A program made the position numbers and the translations under genes. DNA of 64,000 bases, from NCBI RefSeq assembly GCF_035762065.1, contig NZ_DASTPW010000010.1, positions 52,047 to 116,046 on the forward strand, in the 5' to 3' direction. This DNA comes from Methylibium sp035762065. GTDB taxonomy: Bacteria > Pseudomonadota > Gammaproteobacteria > Burkholderiales > Burkholderiaceae_C. The notes below the pieces were generated by a model that saw only the letters and a list, made by a program, of their open reading frames with translations, searched no databases and was not told the origin of the DNA. Positions 26,757 through 35,242 of the stretch are shown one piece after another (within the stretch, counting starts at the first letter, position 1; every line of letters starts with the position of its first letter).

Positions 26757-28385
26757 ATGACGACCGAGTGGCATGAGCAGATCTGGGAGGTGGTGGTCGT
26801 CGGCACCGGCATGGGGGGTGCGACGCTCGGCTTCGCGCTCGCGGCGCAAGGGCGGCGGGTGCTGTTCATCGAGCGCGGCCACGACCTCATGCGGCGTGCG
26901 CCAGCCCCGCTGGCGCCGGTGGGGGCCGACGACGAAGCGCCGCAGGCGCGCATGGCCCGCGGCCATTGGCCGACGCGGCTGCATGGCCAGACGAATCGCG
27001 GCGCGGTCGACGTGCTGCCCTCGCTTGGCTGCGGCACCGGCGGCTCGACGCTGCTCTACGCGGCCCAGCTCGAGCGCCTGTTCGCCGCCGACTTCGAGCC
27101 GCGCGGCCACTTCGCCGACCTGAACGGCTCGACGCTGCCCGAGGCTTGGCCGGTCAGCCATGCCGAAATGCTGCCTTGGTACCGGCAGGCCGAACGGCTC
27201 TTCCGCGTCTGCGGTTCGGCGGACCCGCTCGACCCCGATGCGGCGACGACGCTGCGCGAGCCGCCGCCGATGTCGGCGCGCGACGTGCACTTCATGCGCT
27301 CGTTCCGCGAGCTGGGCCTGAAGGCCTACCAGGCGCACGTGGCCTGCGACTTCATCGACGACTGCGTCGGCTGCGGCGGGCGGATCTGCGAGCACGGCTG
27401 CAAGAGCGACGCCCGGCGCGCCTGCCTGGAGCCGGCGCTGCGCGAGCACGGCGCGACGCTGGTCGCCGATTGCGAGGCGGTCGCGGTCGAGGCCGACGCG
27501 CAGCGTGCCCACGGCGTGCGCGTCCACTGGCAGGGCCGCGAGCTGCTGGTGCGCGCCGAGCTCGTCGTGCTGGCCGCCGGCGCGCTGATGACGCCGCGCA
27601 TCCTGCTGGCCAGCACCAGCGCGCACTGGCCCGAAGGTCTCGCGAACCGCTCCGGCGCGGTCGGCCGCAACCTGATGTTCCACGCGACCGACTTCGCCGC
27701 GGTGCGCCCGCGGCTGCCGCAGCCGGGCGTCGGGCCGCAGAAGGCGGTCGCGACCAACGACTTCTACCTCGACGCGGGCGGCAAGCTCGGCGCCTTCCAG
27801 TCGATCGGCATCACGCTCGAGCCGGGGATGGTCTACGCGCAGCTGCTCGAGCGCATGCCGAGGCTGCCGCGCGTGCTGCGCCTGCCGGTGCGCGCGCTGC
27901 TGCACCTGGCGGCGGCGGCGATCGGCCGCACGCTGCGCGGCTCGACGCTGTTCGCGACCATCACCGAAGACCTGCCCTACTGGCACAACCGCGTGCTGCG
28001 CGACGAGGCGGCGCCCGGCGGCGTGCGCTTCGAGTACCGCTACTCGGCCGAGCTCGATCGCCGCGCGCGGCGCTTTCGCGACCTGCTCAGCCGCAAGCTG
28101 CGCACCCACCACCGGCTGCGCTGGCTGAGCTTTCGCCACAACCTGAACTTCGGCCACGCCTGCGGCACCTGCCGCTTCGGCGACGACCCGGCCACCAGCG
28201 TGCTCGACCGCGACAACCGCGCGCACGGCATCGACAACCTCTACGTCGTCGATGCGTCCTTCTTCCCGTCGAGCGGCGGCACCAACCCGAGCCTGACGAT
28301 CGCGGCGAACGCGCTGCGCGTCGCGCAGGCGATTGGCGCGCGGTTCGCGTCGGCGAGCGACGAGCCGCTCGCCCAGCAAGCCTGA
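26757..28385 (+). CDS. GMC-family FAD oxidoreductase
   Basis: A 542-residue glucose-methanol-choline type oxidoreductase. The FAD-binding loop is VVVGTGMGGATLGFALA; the C-terminal GMC region contains HACGTCRFGDDPATSVLD and VVDASFFPSSGGTNPSLT, with the Asn of GGTNPSLT in the catalytic site. A Cys cluster (residues 197, 203, 206, 211, 215, spacing CX5CX2CX4CX3C) lies between the FAD and substrate domains and could hold a metal or Fe-S centre. A strong ribosome site GGGAGG precedes the ATG. Substrate unknown; cholesterol oxidase-like or long-chain alcohol oxidase-like enzymes share these features. No cytochrome partner is adjacent. It converges on the RND operon with a 1-base gap. Confidence 0.82.
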   Translation: MTTEWHEQIWEVVVVGTGMGGATLGFALAAQGRRVLFIERGHDLMRRAPAPLAPVGADDEAPQARMARGHWPTRLHGQTNRGAVDVLPSLGCGTGGSTLLYAAQLERLFAADFEPRGHFADLNGSTLPEAWPVSHAEMLPWYRQAERLFRVCGSADPLDPDAATTLREPPPMSARDVHFMRSFRELGLKAYQAHVACDFIDDCVGCGGRICEHGCKSDARRACLEPALREHGATLVADCEAVAVEADAQRAHGVRVHWQGRELLVRAELVVLAAGALMTPRILLASTSAHWPEGLANRSGAVGRNLMFHATDFAAVRPRLPQPGVGPQKAVATNDFYLDAGGKLGAFQSIGITLEPGMVYAQLLERMPRLPRVLRLPVRALLHLAAAAIGRTLRGSTLFATITEDLPYWHNRVLRDEAAPGGVRFEYRYSAELDRRARRFRDLLSRKLRTHHRLRWLSFRHNLNFGHACGTCRFGDDPATSVLDRDNRAHGIDNLYVVDASFFPSSGGTNPSLTIAANALRVAQAIGARFASASDEPLAQQA

Positions 28386-28386
28386 A

Positions 28387-31300
28387 TCACGAGGCCGCCG
28401 CCGGCGCCGGCCGGTGCCGGCGCCGCAGCCGCCCGAGCAGGTGCTCGGCGTCGTCGACGAGGGTGTAGACGACCGGGATCACCAGCAGGCTCAGCAGCGT
28501 CGACGTCAGCAGCCCGCCGATCACCGAAATCGCCATCGGCGCACGGAAGCTCGGGTCGGCGCCGATGCCGAGCGCGATCGGCAGCATCCCGGCCATCATC
28601 GCCAGCGTCGTCATCAGGATCGGCTGCGCGCGCTTGTGGCAGGCGTCGAGCAGCGCGTCGAGGCGATCCATGCCGGCCAGGCGCTGCATCACCGCGTACT
28701 CCACCAGGAGGATCGAGTTCTTCGCGACGATGCCCATCAGCATCAGCAGGCCGATGAGCGAAGGCATCGAGAACGCCTGCTGCGTCATCAGCAGCGCGAC
28801 GAAGGCGCCGCCCAGGCTCAACGGCAGCGCGGCGAGGATGGTCACCGGCTGCGCGAAGTCCTTGAACAGCAGCACCAGCACCACGTAGACGCACAGCACG
28901 CCGGTCAGCATCGCGAGGCCGAAGCTGCCGAACAGCTCCTGCTGCGATTCGAGATCGCCGCTCGCCTGGCGCTTGACGCCCGCGGGCAGCGCGCGCAGCG
29001 ACGGCAGCGCGTCGACCTCCTTCGCCACGTCGCCCAGCGCGCGGCCGTTGAGCTCGACCGAGAGCGTCACATTGCGCGAGCGGTCGTAGCGGTCGATCTG
29101 CGCCGGCCCGCTGTCGAGCCGCACGCTCGCGACGCTGCCGAGCAGCACCGGGGCGCCGCGCGACGACGGCATCGCGAGCCGCTCGATCGTCGCCAGATCG
29201 CTGCGCGCCGCCTCGGGCAGCCGGACGCGGATCGGCACCTGGCGCTCGTCGAGGTTGAGCTTGGCGAGCTGGGCCTCGTAGTCGCCGGCGGTCGCGACGC
29301 GCAGCGTGTCGCCGATGCCCTGCACCGTCACGCCGAGATCGGCGGCGCGCGCGTAGTCGGGCCGCACGACGAGCTCGGGCCGCAGCAGGCTGGCCGTGGA
29401 GGTGACGTTGCCCAGCCCGGGCAGCGTGCGCAGCTCGCGCTCGATCGCCTGCGCGGCCTGCGCGAGGCTGCGCGGCTCGTCGCCGGAGAGCACGAGCTGC
29501 AGCTTCTCGCCCGAGTCGCCGCTGCCCACCGTGATGCGCGCGCCCGGGATCGCGGCCAGCCGTTCGCGCAAGGCGCCCTCCACGTCCTGCTGCGAGGTGT
29601 CGCGCTCGCCGCGACCGACCAGCTTGACGAAGAGCTGCGCCTTGCGCACCTCGCCGGCCTGCGAAAGGCCGCCGCCGGGCCCGCCGCCGGCCTGCGCGCT
29701 GCCGATGGCCGTGAACACGCTCGCGACCTCCGGGCTCTGCACGATCAAGGCGCGCGCCTGCTCGGCCGTCGCGCGGGTCTCCTCCAGCGTGCTGCCGGGC
29801 GCCAGTTCGATCGACGCGGCGGTCAGGCTGCGGTCGGCGGGCGGGATGAAGCCGGTGGGCAGCAGCGGCACCAGCGCGATCGAGGCGACGAAGAAGGCAC
29901 CTGCGCCGATCGAGGTGATCCAGCGGTGCCGCAGGCACCAGCGCACCGCCGCGAGGTAGCGGCGCATCACCCAGCCGTCGCGTTGCTGCTCGGGCAGCGG
30001 CTTGAGGATGTAGGCGGCCATCATCGGCGTGATCAGGCGCGCGACCACCAGCGAGAAGAACACCGCGATCGCGGCCGTCCAGCCGAACTGCTTGAAGAAC
30101 TTGCCGGCGATGCCGTCCATGAAGGCGGTCGGCAGGAACACGGCGATCAGCGCGAAGGTCGTCGCGATCACCGCGAGGCCGATCTCGTCGGCCGCCTCCA
30201 GCGCCGCCTCCAGCGGCTTCTTGCCCATGCGCAGGTGGCGCACGATGTTCTCCACCTCGACGATCGCGTCGTCCACCAGGATGCCGACCACCAGCGACAG
30301 GCTCAGCAGCGTCACCGTGTTGAGCGTGAAGCCGAACCACTTCATCGCGAGGAAGGTCGGGATGATCGACAGCGGCAGCGCCACCGCGGCGACGAAGGTC
30401 GCGCGCAGGTCGCGCAGGAACAGCCACACCACCAGCACCGCGAGCACCGCGCCTTCGTACAGCAGGTGCATCGAGCCCTCGTAGTTGTCCTCGACGGGCG
30501 TCACGCTCTCCGTCGCCTCGGTGAAGACGACGTTCGGATGCTCGGCCGCGAGCTGCTCGATTGCGAGGCGCACGCCGCTGCCGACGTCGATCTCGCTCGC
30601 GCCCTTGCTGCGGGTGATCTCGAAGGCGACCGCCGGCTCGCCGCCCTGCAGCGCGAGCGAGCGCCGCTCGGCGCCGGTGTCCTTCACCTCGGCGACGTCG
30701 GCCAGGCGCACGCGCCGGCCTCCCGCGAGCGCGATCTCGATCTGCGCAACCTCCTCGGCGGTGCGCACCGTGCCGAGCGTGCGCACCGACTGCTCGGCGC
30801 CGCCGAGGTCGGTGCGCCCGCCGGCCGACTCGAGCTGCACCTGGCGCAGCGTGCTCGAGATGTCGGCCGCGGTGACGTTCAAGGCCGCGAGCCGCGCCGG
30901 ATCGACCTCGACGCGCACCTCGCGGTCGAGCCCGCCGATGCGCGCGACCTGCCCGACGCCCGGCACCGACAGCAAGCGCTTCGCGACCGTGTTGTCCACC
31001 AGCCAGCTCAGCTGCAGCTCGTCGCCCGCGGCGCCCGCGTCCGCGTCGGCAGGCCGGGCCTGCACGGTGTAGCGCAGGATCGGCAGGCCGGTCAGCGTGA
31101 TCTTCGAGACGACCGGCTCTTCCAGTTCCGTCGGCAGGTCGGTGCGGATGCGGGCGACCGCATCGCGCACGTCGTTGACCGCCTCGGCGACGTCCTTCTC
31201 GAGCACGAACTCGACGGTGGTCGACGAGCTGCCGTCGGTGACCGTCGAGGTGATGTGCTTGACCGCGCCGATGGTCGCGATCGAATCCTCGATGCGCCGC

Positions 31301-31491
31301 GTGACCTCGGTCTCCAGCTGCGAGGGCGAAGCGCCCGGCAGGTTCGCGGTGACGGTGACCGCGGGCAGCTCGATGTCGGGGAAGTCCTGCACCTTCGCGC
31401 CGCGAAAGGCCATCAGGCCGGCGATCGTCAGCAGGCCGAACAGCAGGATCGCCGGGATCGGGTTGCGGATCGAGAAGGCGGAGAAGTTCAT
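28387..31491 (-). CDS. RND multidrug efflux transporter, AcrB/MdtB (HAE1) type
   Basis: A 1034-residue inner-membrane proton-driven pump with 12 transmembrane helices and two large periplasmic loops. The N-terminus FSIRNPIPAILLFGLLTIAG and the Asp-Asp pair in VGILVDDAIVEVEN (proton relay of TM4) are characteristic of hydrophobe/amphiphile efflux transporters, not heavy-metal RNDs. It lies 15 bases after the adaptor gene in a TetR-NodT-MFP-RND unit. Substrate range is not predictable from sequence. Confidence 0.93.
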   Translation of the reverse strand: MNFSAFSIRNPIPAILLFGLLTIAGLMAFRGAKVQDFPDIELPAVTVTANLPGASPSQLETEVTRRIEDSIATIGAVKHITSTVTDGSSSTTVEFVLEKDVAEAVNDVRDAVARIRTDLPTELEEPVVSKITLTGLPILRYTVQARPADADAGAAGDELQLSWLVDNTVAKRLLSVPGVGQVARIGGLDREVRVEVDPARLAALNVTAADISSTLRQVQLESAGGRTDLGGAEQSVRTLGTVRTAEEVAQIEIALAGGRRVRLADVAEVKDTGAERRSLALQGGEPAVAFEITRSKGASEIDVGSGVRLAIEQLAAEHPNVVFTEATESVTPVEDNYEGSMHLLYEGAVLAVLVVWLFLRDLRATFVAAVALPLSIIPTFLAMKWFGFTLNTVTLLSLSLVVGILVDDAIVEVENIVRHLRMGKKPLEAALEAADEIGLAVIATTFALIAVFLPTAFMDGIAGKFFKQFGWTAAIAVFFSLVVARLITPMMAAYILKPLPEQQRDGWVMRRYLAAVRWCLRHRWITSIGAGAFFVASIALVPLLPTGFIPPADRSLTAASIELAPGSTLEETRATAEQARALIVQSPEVASVFTAIGSAQAGGGPGGGLSQAGEVRKAQLFVKLVGRGERDTSQQDVEGALRERLAAIPGARITVGSGDSGEKLQLVLSGDEPRSLAQAAQAIERELRTLPGLGNVTSTASLLRPELVVRPDYARAADLGVTVQGIGDTLRVATAGDYEAQLAKLNLDERQVPIRVRLPEAARSDLATIERLAMPSSRGAPVLLGSVASVRLDSGPAQIDRYDRSRNVTLSVELNGRALGDVAKEVDALPSLRALPAGVKRQASGDLESQQELFGSFGLAMLTGVLCVYVVLVLLFKDFAQPVTILAALPLSLGGAFVALLMTQQAFSMPSLIGLLMLMGIVAKNSILLVEYAVMQRLAGMDRLDALLDACHKRAQPILMTTLAMMAGMLPIALGIGADPSFRAPMAISVIGGLLTSTLLSLLVIPVVYTLVDDAEHLLGRLRRRHRPAPAAAS

Positions 31492-31506
31492 CGCGGTCTC
31501 CGCGCC

Positions 31507-32757
31507 TCAGGTGGTGCGCGCCGCGGTCGCGGCCTTCGGCGGCGTGCCGGGCGAGGCCGGCTCGGAAGCCGGCGGCGCGTTGCCGGTGGCAGGCGGGGCG
31601 TCCTGCACCGCGACCACGTCGCCGTCGATCAGGAAGCCGGCGCCGCGCACGACCACCGTCGCGTCGGCCCCCAGGCCTTGCAGGATCTCCACGCGCTCGC
31701 CCTGGCGGCGGCCGGTGACGACCGCGGTCTGCTGCACCCGGCCGCCCTGGCCGAGCCGGTACACCAGCGCGTTGCCGTCGCGCACGACCACCGCGGTGGC
31801 CGGCACGGTAAGCGCGGGCGCGGCGCCGAGCGTGATCTCGCCGCGCGCGAACATGCCGGCGCGCAGGCGCGGGCTCGGCGCCAGGTCGACGTAGACCAGC
31901 GCGGTGCGGTTCGTCGTGTCCACCGTCGGGCCGACCATGCGCACCCGCCCTTCGATGCGCGCCGGCCGGACCGCGTCGCCGCCGGCGTTCTCGTCGAGGC
32001 CGAGCATCACCGTCTGGCCCGGCTCGATGCGGCCGAGCTCCGAGGCGAGGAACTCGCCGCGCCATTCGAGGCGGCCCTGGCGGATCAGCCGGAACAGCTC
32101 GGTGCCCGCCGGCACGACCGCGCCGACGGTCGCGCTGCGCGCGCTGATCACGCCGTCGTCGGGGGCCAGCACCTCGGCTTGGCGCCGCGCGATGCGCTGG
32201 GCCTCCAGGCTCGCCTTCGCCGCCGCGAGCCGCGCCTCGGCGGTGCGCTCGGCGGTCAGGTACTGCGTGATCTCCTGGCCGCTCAGCGAGCCGGTGGCCT
32301 GCAGCTGGCGCGCGCGCTCGGCGTTCGCGCGCGCCTCGCCCAGCGCGGCCTCGGCCTCGGCAAGCGCCGCGCGCTGCTGCGCGAGCTGCGCTTCGAGCGT
32401 CTCGGTCGCGAAGCGCGCGAGCACCTGGCCGCGCTTGACGACGTCGCCGACACTCGCGCGCAGCTCGGCCAGCCGCTGGCCGTTGGCCTCGGCGCCGATC
32501 ACCGCCTCCTGCCAGGCGGCGACGTTGCCGTGGCCGCCGAGCGTGCGGCCCCAGCGCTCGCTCCTCGGGCGCTCGACGGTGACGGCCAGCGCCGGCCGCG
32601 GGGCCGCGGCGGCGCCGCTGCCGGGCTTCTTCGCCTCGGGCTCGGCGGCATTGCCGGCGCCACGCGCGAGGACGAGCGCGACCAGCGCGGCGACGGCGGC
32701 GGCCAGCACCGCCAGCCACAGGCGCGGGTGCCGTCGAAAACGATCGATCGAAATCAT
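31507..32757 (-). CDS. RND efflux periplasmic adaptor (membrane fusion protein)
   Basis: A 416-residue AcrA/MexA-type adaptor that bridges the pump and the outer-membrane channel. One N-terminal anchor (about residues 14-32), a biotinyl-lipoyl-like half (ASVGDVVKRGQVLARFA and SATVGAVVPAGTELFRL), a helical hairpin (about 110-175) and beta-barrel/membrane-proximal domains. There is no lipobox Cys, so it is probably anchored by the uncleaved helix. The C-terminal 35 residues are Ala/Pro-rich. It lies 61 bases behind the NodT-type gene. Confidence 0.9.
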   Translation of the reverse strand: MISIDRFRRHPRLWLAVLAAAVAALVALVLARGAGNAAEPEAKKPGSGAAAAPRPALAVTVERPRSERWGRTLGGHGNVAAWQEAVIGAEANGQRLAELRASVGDVVKRGQVLARFATETLEAQLAQQRAALAEAEAALGEARANAERARQLQATGSLSGQEITQYLTAERTAEARLAAAKASLEAQRIARRQAEVLAPDDGVISARSATVGAVVPAGTELFRLIRQGRLEWRGEFLASELGRIEPGQTVMLGLDENAGGDAVRPARIEGRVRMVGPTVDTTNRTALVYVDLAPSPRLRAGMFARGEITLGAAPALTVPATAVVVRDGNALVYRLGQGGRVQQTAVVTGRRQGERVEILQGLGADATVVVRGAGFLIDGDVVAVQDAPPATGNAPPASEPASPGTPPKAATAARTT

Positions 32758-32818
32758 CAGCGAACCCTCCCGGGCGCCGCGGGCGCCTGCGAAGAAAGAA
32801 GAAGGCGAAGACGCGCGA

Positions 32819-34312
32819 TCACGAGCTTGCGCCGGCCGTGGCCGCCTGCTCGTCGGCCGCGCGCCAGCCGCCGCCGGTCGCGCGATGCAGCGTGATCCAT
32901 GCGCCGATGCGATCGCGCTCGACGCCGATCAGCGCCTCGCGCGCGGCGAGCAGCGTGCGCCGCGCCTCTTCGAGTTCGAGCACGCTCGCGGCGCCGACGC
33001 GATAACGCGCGTCGATCGATTCGAAGTAGCGCGCGTAGCCATCGGCCGCGGCGCGGGCGTCGTCGGCGCGCTTGAGCGCGGTGTCGAGGTTGACCAGCGC
33101 CTGCTCGACCTCGCGCACCGCGGCACGCGCGACCGCGCGGTAGTTGCCCTCGGCCTCGGCATGGCGCGCGCGTGCCGCATCGACTTCGGCGGCGCGCCGG
33201 CCGGCATCGAACAGCGGCAGGCTGAGCGAGGGCCCGATCGACCAGGTCGGGCCTTCGCTGCGCGAGCCGTAGGCCTCGAAGCGCGTGCGGCCGATGCTGC
33301 CGAGGAGGCTCAGGCGCGGCAGCCGGTCGGCCACCGCGACGCCGATGTCGGCGCTCGCCGCGGCCAGGCTGCGCTCGGCGGCGGCGAGATCGCGCCGGCG
33401 CTCGAGCACCCGCGCCGGCACTGCGTCGATGCGCAGGGCGGCCGGCTGCGGCAGCCCGCCGGCCGCGACGCGCGCGAGCCGCGCGCGCAGCGCCGGCTCG
33501 TCGAGCCCGGTCAGCTCGACGAGCTGCTTGACGTTCAGCTCGCACTGCCCGCGCTGCTGCGTCGCGCGGCTGCGCGCTTCCGCGAGCGAGGCTTCGATGC
33601 GCGCCAGCGCCGCCGGCGCGGTGAAGCCGGCCTCGGTCTTGAAGCGGGTGAACTTCACGGTGTCGGCGGTCGAGTCGGCATTGCGCTCGGCCGTCTCGGC
33701 CAGTTGCAGGCAAGCGCGGTGATCGAGGTAGGCGCTCGCGACCTCGGCCTCCAGCGCGAGCCGCGCGGCCTCGGCATCGGCGACGCGCGCGTCGAGCCGC
33801 GCGAGCGCGGCCTCGCGGCTGCGGCGCACCGCGCCGAACAGGTCGATCTCCCAGTTCAGATCCACCGCGGCGCTGGTGCTGGTCGAGATCACCGCGCCGC
33901 TGCCGGCGGCCGACGGATCGCCGCCGCCGACGCCGGTGCCGAGGCTGCGCGAGCGGGTGATCCCGGCGCTGCCCGCGAGCGATGGCAGCGCGGCCGCCCG
34001 CGCCTGCACCGCGCTGGCGCGCGCCTGCTCGACGCGCGCCAGCGCCTGCGCGACCGAGGGGCTGCCGTCCAGCGCCGCGCCTTGCAGCGCCGCGAGCGTC
34101 GGATCGTCGAAGGCCTGCCACCAGGCGGGCGCCGGCGCCACGGGCGCGCTGCCGGGCGCGGGGAGCGGTGCCTGCCAGGCGACCGCCTGCGCCGGCTCGG
34201 GCGCGCGATGCGCCGGCCCGACCGCGGCACAGCCGGCCAGCGCGACCGCGGCGAGCGCCAGCAGCGCCGCGCGGATGCGCAGGCAGGGCGCGGGGCGTCG
34301 TGCAAGCGTCAT
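32819..34312 (-). CDS. NodT-family outer-membrane efflux lipoprotein
   Basis: A 497-residue TolC-like trimeric channel protein. Signal peptide with lipobox LAGC (Cys about residue 28) marks it as a lipoprotein of the NodT/OprM group. The two OEP repeats with long helices follow (about 65-260 and 275-475). Start overlaps the TetR stop by ATGA, so regulator and channel are translated together. It would complete the tripartite pump with the downstream adaptor and RND transporter. Confidence 0.9.
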   Translation of the reverse strand: MTLARRPAPCLRIRAALLALAAVALAGCAAVGPAHRAPEPAQAVAWQAPLPAPGSAPVAPAPAWWQAFDDPTLAALQGAALDGSPSVAQALARVEQARASAVQARAAALPSLAGSAGITRSRSLGTGVGGGDPSAAGSGAVISTSTSAAVDLNWEIDLFGAVRRSREAALARLDARVADAEAARLALEAEVASAYLDHRACLQLAETAERNADSTADTVKFTRFKTEAGFTAPAALARIEASLAEARSRATQQRGQCELNVKQLVELTGLDEPALRARLARVAAGGLPQPAALRIDAVPARVLERRRDLAAAERSLAAASADIGVAVADRLPRLSLLGSIGRTRFEAYGSRSEGPTWSIGPSLSLPLFDAGRRAAEVDAARARHAEAEGNYRAVARAAVREVEQALVNLDTALKRADDARAAADGYARYFESIDARYRVGAASVLELEEARRTLLAAREALIGVERDRIGAWITLHRATGGGWRAADEQAATAGASS

Positions 34313-35088
34313 GGCGTTCCCTTCGACGCCGAGCCCGCGCCGGCCGCCGGCGCGGCGGCGGCACGGCGCGCGCGCTCGTGATCCACCAGCGCGGCGCCCT
34401 GCTCCGCGAGCCGCCGGACCAGCCGGCGCACCGCGGCGTCGCTGCCGATCAGCCGCGGCCGGATCGCGTGCGTCACCTGGCGCGTCATCACGAAATGCGA
34501 GCCCATCGCCACCAGCACCATCGCCAGCGTCTCGATGTCCAGGTCGATGCGCGCGGCGCCGACGTGCCGCTGCAGCATCCGTTCGAGCGCGCGCTGGTGC
34601 GGCTCGATCGCCTCGGCCAGCGTGGTCGCGAGCACGCCGCTGGGCTCGGCCATCTCGTGCGCGAGGATCACGAAGAACGGGTCGGCGTCGGCGCCTTCGA
34701 GCAGCGGCTCCAGCTGCGCGCGGAAGAAGGCTTCGAGTGCGTCGCGCAGCGGGATCTCGGGCCGCTCGAAGCGGCTCGAGGTGGCGACGAACTCGCGGAT
34801 CGGCGCTTCGAGTACCTCGCGGTAGAGGCCCGCCTTGTCGCCGAAGTGGTAGTGGATCGCGGCGACGTTGGCGCCAGCGAGGTCGCAGATGTCGCGCGTG
34901 GTCGCGCGCCGGTAGCCGTCGCGCGCGAAGACCTCGGTCGCGGCGAGCACCAGGCGCCGTCGCGGGTCGGCCTCGGCCGCGATGCGCGGCGGCACGCGCG
35001 GCGCAGCGGTTTTCGCGCCGGTCCGGGCGCGTGAGGCCGCACCCGCCTTCAACACCGGCTTGCGAGGGCTTGTCGTTCGTGAGGGCAT
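34309..35088 (-). CDS. TetR/CecR-type transcriptional regulator of the efflux operon
   Basis: A 259-residue TetR family repressor. After a basic tail of about 45 residues comes the helix-turn-helix: RLVLAATEVFARDGYRRAT and DICDLAGANVAAIHYHFGDKAGLYREVL. The C-terminal half is ligand-binding and varies. It opens the operon and overlaps the channel gene. The ATG at 35088 was chosen since the upstream in-frame GTG or ATG codons fall in the palindromic operator region. Autoregulation through the paired palindromes at 35124-35163 is likely. The usual TetR length is about 200; this one resembles the longer CecR/YbiH group (DUF1956-like). Confidence 0.85.
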   Translation of the reverse strand: MPSRTTSPRKPVLKAGAASRARTGAKTAAPRVPPRIAAEADPRRRLVLAATEVFARDGYRRATTRDICDLAGANVAAIHYHFGDKAGLYREVLEAPIREFVATSSRFERPEIPLRDALEAFFRAQLEPLLEGADADPFFVILAHEMAEPSGVLATTLAEAIEPHQRALERMLQRHVGAARIDLDIETLAMVLVAMGSHFVMTRQVTHAIRPRLIGSDAAVRRLVRRLAEQGAALVDHERARRAAAAPAAGAGSASKGTP

Positions 35089-35123
35089 CGGCGGGGCCTG
35101 CGACCTGTGGCGTCGAGGCCCGG

Positions 35124-35163
35124 ATTCAAGCACATGCTTGAATCGATTCAAGCAAGCGCTTGA
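35124..35163. promoter_or_regulatory. Two tandem palindromes, probable TetR operators
   Basis: Site 1: ATTCAAGC-ACAT-GCTTGAAT (35124-35143), perfect 8-base arms. Site 2: TCAAGC-AAGC-GCTTGA (35148-35163), perfect 6-base arms. Both share the core TCAAGC-N4-GCTTGA, and their centres are 22 bases apart, about two helical turns. They lie 36-75 bases upstream of the TetR start, the expected place for an autoregulatory operator that controls the whole efflux unit. Confidence 0.75.
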
Positions 35164-35242
35164 TTGCCGTGTGCGAAGTAAGGTTGCTGCGGCGGGCCGC
35201 CGCCGGCGGTCATCGCGTGGTCACCGCGCGGTCATCCCCGCG

